Part shown: piece after piece, positions 50,211-57,076 of the stretch
How positions within the stretch are numbered: the stretch's first letter is position 1
Layout: every line of letters starts with the position of its first letter
Source of the DNA: JBOHBN01 sp050698355
GTDB taxonomy: Bacteria > Actinomycetota > Actinomycetes > Streptosporangiales > WHST01
NCBI GenBank assembly: GCA_050698355.1
Contig: JBOHBN010000315.1
Span: 1 to 57,076 of the forward strand
Length of the DNA: 57,076 bases
Direction: 5' to 3'
The notes under the pieces: model-generated
Told to the model about the DNA's origin: nothing
Database searches by the model: none
Seen by the model: only the letters and a program-made list of their open reading frames with translations
Made by a program: the position numbers and the translations under genes

Positions 50211-51427
50211 ACCCCGAGCACGTTCTGCTCGGGGCCGTACGGGAACCCGGTGATGTCGTCGGCTCCCGCCTCCGTCACGACCAGGATGTCGTGCTCGCGG
50301 TAGCCCCCTGCCCCGGGCTCGCCCTCGGGGACCATGATCATGGGCTCCATCGACACCACCATGTTCGGTTCGAGCACCGTGTCGATGTCCTCGCGCAGCT
50401 CGAGACCCGCCTCGCGGCCGTAGTAGTGGCTCAGGACGCCGAATGAATGGCCATACCCGAAGGTGCGGTTGCCGAGCAGACCGTGCGCGGCATAGATCTC
50501 GTTCAGCTCGGCGGCGATGTCCTTGCACACCGCTCCCGGCCGGATGAGTTCGAGCCCGCGCCTGTGCACCTCGCAGTTGGCCTCCCACAGCCTCAGCGAC
50601 TCCGGGTCGGGCCGGCCGTAGAACAGGGTCCGTTCCAGCGCCGTGTAGTAACCGGCGATCATGGGGAAGCAGTTGAGGCTCAGGATGTCACCGTGCTGGA
50701 CCCGCCTACTCGTCGCCCAGTTGTGCGCACCGTCGGTGTTGATGCCGGACTGGAACCACACCCAGGTGTCGCGCAGCTCCGCATGCGGGTACGTCTTCGC
50801 GATCTCCCGCACCATCGCCTGGGTGCCTGCCAGCGCTACCTCGTACTCGGGCACCCCTTCACCGACCGCGTCGGCGACCGCGGCACCACCGAGATCGGCG
50901 ATGCGGGCACCCTGCTTGATCAGGGCGACCTCCTCGTCGGACTTGACCATGCGATGGGCCATGCAGGCGGGCGCGATATTCACGAACTCGACATCCGGAA
51001 GCGCCGCCTGGAGCTTCTGGCGCATCTCCAGGCTCATATGGTCGTCCTCGACGCCGACCCTGCCGGCTGCGGCCCCGGCGTGGCGGATCAGCTCGCACAC
51101 GGCGAAGACGAAGTTGTCGCGCTGCCAGTCGGTGTACACGACGTTGTCGCCGAAGCTGCGCCGGTACGGTTCACCCGCGTCGATGTTCGCGGAGACCGTC
51201 GTGTGGTCGTCCTGGGTGACGACCAGCGCGTACGACCGGCCGAACGAGGTGTAGAGGAAGTCGCTGTAGTAGTTGACGTTGTGATAGCTCGTAAAGACGG
51301 CTGCAGCGATATCGTTCTCGGCCATGTGCTTTCGCAGCGCGGTATTTCTCCGCTGCATCTCCGCCGCGGAGAAGGTCGGCTCGACCTTCGCACCGTTGGG
51401 GATGGCCTTGGTCCGCTCCAACACCAC
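50207..51427 (-). CDS. Creatinase (creatine amidinohydrolase), M24 fold
   Basis: A 406-residue enzyme hydrolysing creatine to sarcosine and urea. It follows Pseudomonas creatinase closely along its whole length: FTSYHNVNYYSDFLYTSFGR, IDAGEPYRRSFGDNVVYTDW, WFQSGINTDGAHNWATSRRV (with the catalytic His) and YYTALERTLFYGRPD, then FGYGHSFGVLSHYYGREAGL and ELREDIDTVLEPNMVVSMEP. The metal ligands of true M24 peptidases are missing, as in creatinase. GTG at 51427 follows GGAG; 51441-51454 upstream is an AACCGA/TCGGTT inverted repeat, possibly an operator. Confidence 0.92.
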   Translation of the reverse strand: MVLERTKAIPNGAKVEPTFSAAEMQRRNTALRKHMAENDIAAAVFTSYHNVNYYSDFLYTSFGRSYALVVTQDDHTTVSANIDAGEPYRRSFGDNVVYTDWQRDNFVFAVCELIRHAGAAAGRVGVEDDHMSLEMRQKLQAALPDVEFVNIAPACMAHRMVKSDEEVALIKQGARIADLGGAAVADAVGEGVPEYEVALAGTQAMVREIAKTYPHAELRDTWVWFQSGINTDGAHNWATSRRVQHGDILSLNCFPMIAGYYTALERTLFYGRPDPESLRLWEANCEVHRRGLELIRPGAVCKDIAAELNEIYAAHGLLGNRTFGYGHSFGVLSHYYGREAGLELREDIDTVLEPNMVVSMEPMIMVPEGEPGAGGYREHDILVVTEAGADDITGFPYGPEQNVLGV

Positions 51428-51440
51428 TGATCTCACTCCA

Positions 51441-51454
51441 AACCGATTTCGGTT
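51441..51454. promoter_or_regulatory. Inverted repeat upstream of the creatinase gene
   Basis: AACCGATTTCGGTT is an inverted repeat with a two-base centre, 14 bases before the creatinase GTG and 26 bases after the permease stop. Possible operator; also readable as a small hairpin. Confidence 0.4.
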
Positions 51455-51479
51455 GCCGCGATTACAAACGACTGGCGGG

Positions 51480-52985
51480 TCAGGTTCGCTCGCCAGCCGG
51501 CTGCACACCAGGGACGGCAGCGGTGTACGCGCGCTCGACGCGTGGGCCGAGCAACGCGTAAATACCACCTGCTGTGAGTCCGCCCGCGAGCCAGGACAGG
51601 TCGACGCCGCCGAGCGCCTTGGCCGCGAAGCCCTGGAAGACGGGCAACCCCCCGTACATGAACAACCACGTCGCGAAGATCCCCACGAAGAACGCGATGA
51701 TGGCGGCCCAGTTGATGTCCGGGAGCCGGCTCGTCCCGACGGGCTCGAAGAGGCGCTCAGGGTCGATCTTCCGGCGCGCGATCCCGTAGTAGTGCACCAG
51801 CATGATCCCGCCCCAGGTCGCTATCCACGCGACAACGCTGCCGAGAAAGGCATCGAGCGTTGACGCGAGGTCCTGGCGGAAGATGAACCCCACGACGCAA
51901 GCCATCGAGACCACGCCGACGATTACGCTCAGGTGGCGCCGTTTGATCTTCAGGTCGAGCGCCTGGGTCGCGACGGAGAACGTGTAGACGTTCAAGACGT
52001 TGGTGGCGATCGGGCCGTGGATGACGAGGAAGAGCACCGGAATCGCGAGTGCCCCGAAACTGTCCACGACGAGCTTGCCCGGATCGATCTCACCGCTGTA
52101 TGTCGCGAGGCTGGCTCCGAGAATGCCGAGCCACACCACCGGCAGGAACTGGCCGAAGGCGCTCACCAGGTACAGCTTCGCCGGCGGGACACGGCGGCTC
52201 ACGAAGCGGGAGTAGTCGGCAGCGTAGGTGAACCAGGTGATGCCCCACCCGATCCCGATGATGGTCATGACGGCGGTCATGGCCGCCCACTTCTGCGGCC
52301 CGGCGAGAACGTGGCCCGGTGGTCCGGCGTAACCCCAGTCGATGTCGAGCGTGCCCCAGGCCACGACCGACATCACGATGAGGATGAGCACCGTCACCGG
52401 CACCGTCCAACGCTCGAACGCGGCGATCGCGCGGTAACCCAACCAGGAGATGACCACCTGGACGGCCATGATCACCGCGGCGACCAGGATCCGCCAGCCG
52501 GTGTTCGGCTGTGCCGGGTCGACCGCGCCGAGCTTGCCGAGCAGGGCCATCACGAGGTCGAGCACGATCCAGGTGTTGACCGCACACCAACCCATCACGA
52601 GTGCCGCCTGGATCACCGCGGGCAGGTAGTTCCCGCGCCTGCCGAAGGCAGCGCGGGACAACACCATGCCGGTGACCCCGGTTCGTTGCCCCATCAGGAC
52701 GAACAACCCGAAGATCGACATGCCGATGAGGTTGCCGACCGCGATCACGAGCACGGTATCGAGCAGGCCAAGGCCGAATTCGATACCCAGGGCGCCCAGG
52801 ACCCAGTTGATCGGCGCGATGTTCGCGCCGGCCCAGATCCAGAACTGCCCCCCGACCCTGGTCGTACGCGCCGCCTCCGGGATCGGCTGGAGCACCTGCT
52901 CGACGCTGTGCATCGACACGCTGTGATCGTCGCGCTCGTCGGTGTCCATCTCGGCCTCCACGGGGCGTCCAGCCGTTACGTTCAT
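51480..52985 (-). CDS. NCS1-family permease (cytosine/allantoin/hydantoin type)
   Basis: A 501-residue, about twelve-helix secondary transporter of the nucleobase-cation-symport-1 family. The N-terminal GGQFWIWAGANIAPINWVLG (first helix) and GRRGNYLPAVIQAALVMGW, then FTYAADYSRFVSRRVPPAK, are diagnostic. ATG at 52985. It probably imports the substrate for the downstream creatinase and deacetylase genes or cytosine for the deaminase at 54596. Divergent from the PucR regulator with a 73-bp gap that has TTGTCA...TGACAA arms. Confidence 0.93.
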   Translation of the reverse strand: MNVTAGRPVEAEMDTDERDDHSVSMHSVEQVLQPIPEAARTTRVGGQFWIWAGANIAPINWVLGALGIEFGLGLLDTVLVIAVGNLIGMSIFGLFVLMGQRTGVTGMVLSRAAFGRRGNYLPAVIQAALVMGWCAVNTWIVLDLVMALLGKLGAVDPAQPNTGWRILVAAVIMAVQVVISWLGYRAIAAFERWTVPVTVLILIVMSVVAWGTLDIDWGYAGPPGHVLAGPQKWAAMTAVMTIIGIGWGITWFTYAADYSRFVSRRVPPAKLYLVSAFGQFLPVVWLGILGASLATYSGEIDPGKLVVDSFGALAIPVLFLVIHGPIATNVLNVYTFSVATQALDLKIKRRHLSVIVGVVSMACVVGFIFRQDLASTLDAFLGSVVAWIATWGGIMLVHYYGIARRKIDPERLFEPVGTSRLPDINWAAIIAFFVGIFATWLFMYGGLPVFQGFAAKALGGVDLSWLAGGLTAGGIYALLGPRVERAYTAAVPGVQPAGERT

Positions 52986-53058
52986 AGTTGTAGAACCTGC
53001 CGCGGACGGCAAGGTACGGTTTGTCAGTCATCACGACTCAATCAGGTGACAATGCGTC

Positions 53059-54591
53059 ATGCCCATCACCCTCTCCACGGTGCTGCGGCACCCCAGCCTG
53101 CGCGCCGCCGACCCGGTCGTCCGTTCCGGCGAGGACGCGCTCGACCGCCCCGTACGGTGGATGCACTCCAGCGAGGTCTTCGACATCGCTCACCTGCTGC
53201 GCGGCGGCGAGCTGCTGCTCACCGGCGGCGTGGTGCTCGCTCGCGCCAGCGCCAAGCAGCAGCGCCGGTACGTGCGCGAGCTGGCGGCGAGGCAGGTCGC
53301 CGCGGTCGCGATCGAGACCGGCGGCCCGCTCCCGCAGATCCCGCCGGGCCTCTGCGACGAGGCGAAACGTCTCGGCTTCCCGGTCATCGAGCTGCGCAAG
53401 GTCGTCCCGTTCGTCGAGGTCACCGAGGCGATCAACGGGCTCCTGGTGAACCAGTCCGTCGAGCGACTACGGCTGGCCGACTCCCTGTCCCGGACACTGT
53501 CCGCCAGGCTCGCCGAGGGTGCTGACGTACAGCTGCTCGCGGACGAGTTGGCCGGCATCGTGCACGCCGACGTCACGGTGCTCGACCCGTCCGGGGCGGT
53601 GGTCGGGGCGTCGGCGGGCGGAGAGGACCTCGACCTGGCCGCTGCCCGCTCGGACGGCATCGTCACGTCGGCGGTCGCTGTGCACGACATCAGCGTGGGA
53701 ACGCTCGTGCTGCGGCCCTGGCCGGACAGCGATCCGGCCCTGGTGGCGGCAGCGGCTGACCGCACGCCGGTCGCCTTCGGCCTCGCGATGCTACGGAGCA
53801 GACCCCCGACGCCGCGCGAACGCGCCGGTCGCGAGCTCGTCCGCGCGCTGCTGGACGGGCCGGCCGACGGCGCGCACCTCCTGCGCAGCGCCCGAGCGGC
53901 CGGGCTGGAGGACGGCGTACCGCTCGTCGGCCTGGCCAGCCGGGCACACGCCTACTCGACGGGCGCCGGAGCTCTCGAAGCGGCGCTGCGCCGCCACGGC
54001 CGCGTCGCGGCGAGCCTGTGGCGAGACGACGAGTTCGACGCGGTGGTCTGCCTGCCGGGCGACCCGACACCTGCGCGCGCCGGGTTGATCGCTGATCTGT
54101 CCAGCCTGTTCGCCGACGACGCGGCGGCGCTCATCGCGGTCGGGCCGAATGCGCGTGCGCTCGGCGAGGCAAGCCACAGCCTCACCGAAGCACAGACCTG
54201 CCTGGACCTCGCTCCGCTCCTGGGTTACGAGGGCCACGTGGACGCTGATGAGTTGGCAGTGGAACGCCTGACGCACAAGCTCGGGAGCCGGTCGGCATTG
54301 CGCGGCTTCGTCGACGAGCAGATCGGTGACCTCGTACAGGCCGACAGGCGGCACGGGTCGGCTCTGGTGGACACGCTCGACGCGTACCTGACCTGCGGCT
54401 GCAACAAGACGGCCACGGCGCGGGCCCTGCACCTGCAACGACAGTCGGTCTACCACCGGCTCGACCGCATCTTCGCGACGCTCGGTACGGATCCGACAGG
54501 CACGCCGGCCCTGGCGGGCCTGTTCCTCGCGGTGCGCCTGCACAAGATGCTCGCGCTCATCCCCGATACGCCACACCGCGGCGAACCCTAA
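53059..54591 (+). CDS. PucR-family transcriptional regulator
   Basis: A 510-residue regulator. The N-terminal PucR domain is visible (LRHPSLRAADPVVRSGEDAL, then LLRGGELLLTGGVVLARAS, residues about 10-130), the central GAF-like part follows, and the C-terminal HTH_30 domain is TLDAYLTCGCNKTATARALH and LQRQSVYHRLDRIFATLGTD (about 450-490). PucR proteins respond to purine or other nitrogen metabolites. Divergent from the NCS1 permease, whose operon it most likely controls. ATG at 53059. Confidence 0.93.
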   Translation: MPITLSTVLRHPSLRAADPVVRSGEDALDRPVRWMHSSEVFDIAHLLRGGELLLTGGVVLARASAKQQRRYVRELAARQVAAVAIETGGPLPQIPPGLCDEAKRLGFPVIELRKVVPFVEVTEAINGLLVNQSVERLRLADSLSRTLSARLAEGADVQLLADELAGIVHADVTVLDPSGAVVGASAGGEDLDLAAARSDGIVTSAVAVHDISVGTLVLRPWPDSDPALVAAAADRTPVAFGLAMLRSRPPTPRERAGRELVRALLDGPADGAHLLRSARAAGLEDGVPLVGLASRAHAYSTGAGALEAALRRHGRVAASLWRDDEFDAVVCLPGDPTPARAGLIADLSSLFADDAAALIAVGPNARALGEASHSLTEAQTCLDLAPLLGYEGHVDADELAVERLTHKLGSRSALRGFVDEQIGDLVQADRRHGSALVDTLDAYLTCGCNKTATARALHLQRQSVYHRLDRIFATLGTDPTGTPALAGLFLAVRLHKMLALIPDTPHRGEP

Positions 54592-54595
54592 GCCG

Positions 54596-55045
54596 CTACG
54601 CCTCGCCGATGTCCTCGTTCCAGACCTCGGGACGGCGGTCGATGAACTCGGCCATCAGCTGCGCGCACTCGTCGGAGTCGAGGTTGACCACCTCCACCCC
54701 GTTGCTGCGCAGGAGGTCCTCCGCACCGGTGAACGTCCGGTTCTCGCCGAGCACCACCCGTGGGATCCCGTACAGCAGCATCGCGCCGCTGCACATGACG
54801 CAGGGCGACAGCGTGGTGTACATGGTGGCGCGGGCGTACGTCGACGCGGGCAGGCGACCCGCGTTCTCCAGGCAGTCGGTCTCACCGTGCCGGATCGCGC
54901 TGCCCTGCTGCATCCGCCGGTTGCGGCCGGTAGCGAGCACCTCGCCGTCGACGACCAGCGCCGCACCGATCGGTACGCCGCCCTCGTCCCGGCCCTGCCG
55001 CGCCTGGTCGACAGCGACCGCGAGGAACCGCTCGTCGTCGGTCAC
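54596..55045 (-). CDS. Cytosine deaminase, yeast Fcy1-like (CDA fold)
   Basis: A 149-residue zinc deaminase. HGETDCLENAGRLPASTYARA carries the zinc His53 and catalytic Glu55; the zinc cysteines are in LSPCVMCSGAMLLYGIPRVV (Cys82, Cys85). The end, AEFIDRRPEVWNEDIGE, closely matches the C-terminal clamp of yeast cytosine deaminase. It converts cytosine (or a cyclic ureide-like base) to the keto form and ammonia. It is convergent with PucR, five bases apart. Creatinine deaminase is an alternative given the creatinase nearby. Confidence 0.92.
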   Translation of the reverse strand: MTDDERFLAVAVDQARQGRDEGGVPIGAALVVDGEVLATGRNRRMQQGSAIRHGETDCLENAGRLPASTYARATMYTTLSPCVMCSGAMLLYGIPRVVLGENRTFTGAEDLLRSNGVEVVNLDSDECAQLMAEFIDRRPEVWNEDIGEA

Positions 55046-55118
55046 CCGGCCAGCGTAGCGCCGGCTTGCACGTGGGCTGCCAGATATGCCCTAGCATCGA
55101 GGCGGGCGGAGGTGAGCG

Positions 55119-56333
55119 ATGACGGCGAGGCATCTGCCGCGGGTCGCGGAGCTGCGTCCGCTCCTGCGGTGGCGCCGGCTCCCGCTGGATCCCACCAGCC
55201 GCCGGCTGAGCCAGGCGCACACCATCAGCGACCTCCGGCGGATAGCCGCTCGCCGCACGCCACGAGCGGTGTTCGACTACACCGACGGCGCCGCCGAACA
55301 GGAGGTCAGCCTGCGACGTGCACGGCAGGCGTACCGACAGGTGAGGTTCCACCCCGCAGTGATGCGCGACGTCAGCGGCGTGGACACCAGCACGACGGTA
55401 CTCGGCCGGCAATGGGCGCTGCCGTTCGCGCTCGCCCCGACCGGGTTCACCCGGTTGATGCAGCACGAGGGCGAGCGCGCAGCCGTCCGCGCTGCGGAGC
55501 GGGCCGGCGTCACGTACGCACTGTCCACCATGGGCACCACCTCCGTCGAGGAGGTGGCCGCCGAAGCACCCGGGGCGCGCAAATGGTTCCAGCTGTACGT
55601 GTGGCGGGATCGGGTGGCCGGCAAGGACCTCATCCAGCGTGCCTGGGACTCCGGGTACGAGGCGCTGATCGTCACCGTCGACACGCCCGTCGCGGGCGCA
55701 CGGATGCGCGACGTACGCAACGGGTTCACCATCCCGCCCGAGCTCACCCCGGCGACCGTCGCGGACGCCGCACTGCACCCGGCGTGGTGGTTCAACCTGC
55801 TCACGACAGAACCGCTGACCTTCGCGTCCTTGCACCGGTGGAGCGGCACCATCGCCGAGCTGGTCAACCAGATGTTCGACCCCTCGGTGACCTTCTCCGA
55901 CCTCTCCTGGATGCGGGACGCGTGGCCGGGTCCGCTGGTCGTGAAGGGCATCCAGAACACCGCAGACGCCGTCGCGGCGGTGGAGCACGGCGCAGACGCG
56001 GTCGTCGTGTCCAACCATGGCGGCAGGCAGCTCGACCGCACGGCGGCACCGCTCGAGCTGTTGCCGGCCGTGGTGGACGCCGTCGGCGACCGTGTCGATG
56101 TTCTCCTCGACAGCGGCATCATGCACGGCGCGGACGTGGTCGCCGGCCTCGCACTCGGTGCCAGCGGCTGCCTGGTGGGGCGGGCCTACCTGTACGGGCT
56201 GATGGCCGGCGGCGAGCGCGGAGTGGAGCGGGCCATCGCGATACTCGCCGAGGAGCTGGGCCGCACGATGCAGCTACTCGGCGTCCGCAGCGTCGAGGAG
56301 CTCGATCGGTCGTACGTATCCCTGCACGGCTGA
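55119..56333 (+). CDS. FMN-dependent alpha-hydroxy-acid dehydrogenase/oxidase
   Basis: A 404-residue TIM-barrel flavoenzyme (lactate/glycolate/mandelate oxidase family). RAVFDYTDGAAEQEVSLRRA contains the substrate-binding Tyr; LAPTGFTRLMQHEGERAAV, ALSTMGTTSVEEVA, LYVWRDRVAGKD, LVVKGIQNTADAVAAVEHGA and VVVSNHGGRQLDRTAAPLEL (catalytic His and Arg) follow in order. Membrane-bound or soluble form cannot be told. ATG at 55119 follows GGAGGTGA. It precedes an acetamidase by 20 bases, so the two are an operon. Confidence 0.93.
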   Translation: MTARHLPRVAELRPLLRWRRLPLDPTSRRLSQAHTISDLRRIAARRTPRAVFDYTDGAAEQEVSLRRARQAYRQVRFHPAVMRDVSGVDTSTTVLGRQWALPFALAPTGFTRLMQHEGERAAVRAAERAGVTYALSTMGTTSVEEVAAEAPGARKWFQLYVWRDRVAGKDLIQRAWDSGYEALIVTVDTPVAGARMRDVRNGFTIPPELTPATVADAALHPAWWFNLLTTEPLTFASLHRWSGTIAELVNQMFDPSVTFSDLSWMRDAWPGPLVVKGIQNTADAVAAVEHGADAVVVSNHGGRQLDRTAAPLELLPAVVDAVGDRVDVLLDSGIMHGADVVAGLALGASGCLVGRAYLYGLMAGGERGVERAIAILAEELGRTMQLLGVRSVEELDRSYVSLHG

Positions 56334-56353
56334 GCTCTTGAAGGAGGCACCGT

Positions 56354-57076
56354 ATGGAGGTCACCCAGTTCACTCCCACGCCGGACCAGTACGCGTGGAC
56401 CTTCGGCGGGTACGCCCCCGTGCGCAGGCTGAGGCCGGGCACGGCGCTACGGCTGTGGACCGAGGACGCGTTCGGCGGCAGGCTCACGACTACCGCGGAC
56501 AAGCCCAGCGAGACCCTGACCATGCCGTTCGTCAACCCGCAGACCGGGCCCTTCTACGTCGAGGGGGCGGAGGTGGGGGACACGCTCGCACTCCATTTCG
56601 TGGACCTCACGCCCGCGCGCGACTGGGCGGCCTCGTCGACCATTCCGTTCTTCGGCGGCCTGACGAGCACCGACCGTACGGTGACGCTGCAGGACGCGCT
56701 GCAGGAACGCACCTGGATCTACCAGCTGGATCGCGCGCGCGGCACCGTGGCCTTCGCCGCCCAGGGCAGCGGGCACGTGCTCGACCTGCCGATCGTGCCG
56801 ATGCTGGGGACGGTCGGCGTCGCGCCCGCCGGGCTCGAGGCGCGCTCATCGCTGGTGCCGGACAGGTTCGGCGGCAACATGGACACGCCGCTGATGCGCG
56901 CCGGGTCGACCTGCTACCTCGGTGTGAACGTCGAGGGTGCGCTGTTCTCCGTCGGTGACGGGCACTACCGACAAGGTGAGGGCGAGGCGTGCGGCACGGC
57001 CGTCGAAGGCGCGATGGACGTGACGCTCGTCGTCGAGCTGGTCAAGGGCCAGGCACCGGCGTGGCCGCGGATAGAG
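56354..57076 (+). CDS. Acetamidase/formamidase family protein, N-terminal part (runs off the window)
   Basis: The first 241 residues: WTFGGYAPVRRLRPGTALRL, TLTMPFVNPQTGPFYVEGAE, VEGAEVGDTLALHFVDLTPA and LPIVPMLGTVGVAPAGLEA, then RFGGNMDTPLMRAGSTCYLG and LFSVGDGHYRQGEGEACGTA. This is the FmdA_AmdA family, hydrolysing formamide or short amides to acid and ammonia. ATG at 56354 follows AAGGAGG. With the hydroxyacid oxidase it fits nitrogen and small-molecule scavenging. The C-terminus lies past the window. Confidence 0.9.
   Translation, partial: MEVTQFTPTPDQYAWTFGGYAPVRRLRPGTALRLWTEDAFGGRLTTTADKPSETLTMPFVNPQTGPFYVEGAEVGDTLALHFVDLTPARDWAASSTIPFFGGLTSTDRTVTLQDALQERTWIYQLDRARGTVAFAAQGSGHVLDLPIVPMLGTVGVAPAGLEARSSLVPDRFGGNMDTPLMRAGSTCYLGVNVEGALFSVGDGHYRQGEGEACGTAVEGAMDVTLVVELVKGQAPAWPRIE

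Noticed and set aside
48159..50303. Long plus-strand open frame across IS630 and the deacetylase
   Set aside because: It spans the IS boundary and two real minus-strand genes, which a genuine gene would not do after a recent insertion.

Overview
The window is GC-rich, densely packed DNA from a high-GC Gram-positive bacterium (Actinomycetia). The evidence is the gene content: type VII secretion genes (WXG100 pair, EccC, EccD), two F420-type oxidoreductases, an LCP cell-wall ligase, frequent GTG starts and leaderless-looking promoters, and an actinobacterial-type phenylacetate (paa) operon with a PaaR-like TetR regulator. I cannot assign a genus.

Layout. 1-2.8 kb: start of an atypical Nramp-like transporter, then a KtrB/KtrA potassium uptake pair closed by two strong palindromes. 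2.8-7.1 kb: a carbohydrate ABC importer (Tat lipoprotein plus two permeases) with a DapA/NanA-type aldolase, behind a promoter carrying a LacI-type operator. 7.1-12.6 kb: a small membrane protein, a very large four-module membrane protein (DMT transporter + PAP2-like + kinase-like + lipid-flippase-like), an MscS channel and a membrane protein. 12.6-13.9 kb: a truncated P-loop gene and an autoregulated TetR/F420-oxidoreductase pair.

13.9-19.6 kb is the most unusual part. It is a tRNA-Arg-anchored accretion zone in which a 43-bp 3' piece of the tRNA gene occurs three times and bounds two small cells. Each cell holds a vapBC-like toxin-antitoxin pair, one copy of a structured repeat of about 150 bp (R), a small enzyme on the opposite strand and the C-terminal remnant of a tyrosine integrase. 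A third R copy and a broken MazG-like gene lie upstream of the first att copy.

19.8-34.4 kb: a methyltransferase, tRNA-Ser(GCU), a 5'-damaged DUF488 gene, an acyl-CoA synthetase, a SecDF-head-like membrane protein, then phenylacetate catabolism: paaK, and the overlapping operon paaABCDE-paaH-paaN-thiolase with divergent paaR and a perfect operator between paaA and paaR. A broken type VII substrate-like gene pair sits inside this catabolic cluster. 34.5-45.8 kb: a hypothetical protein, an LCP protein, two WXG100 proteins, a truncated membrane protein, a lipid-kinase gene between 24-bp repeats, an LLM oxidoreductase coupled to eccC, then eccD and an EspI/MinD-like ATPase. 45.8-49.3 kb: AhpD-like, a class III aminotransferase, a PPOX protein and an intact IS630 element inserted exactly into a CTAG shared by two convergent stop codons. 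49.3-57.1 kb: a nitrogen-compound catabolic cluster: PuuE/PgdA-like deacetylase, creatinase, NCS1 permease, PucR regulator, Fcy1-like cytosine deaminase, an FMN hydroxyacid oxidase and the start of an acetamidase/formamidase.
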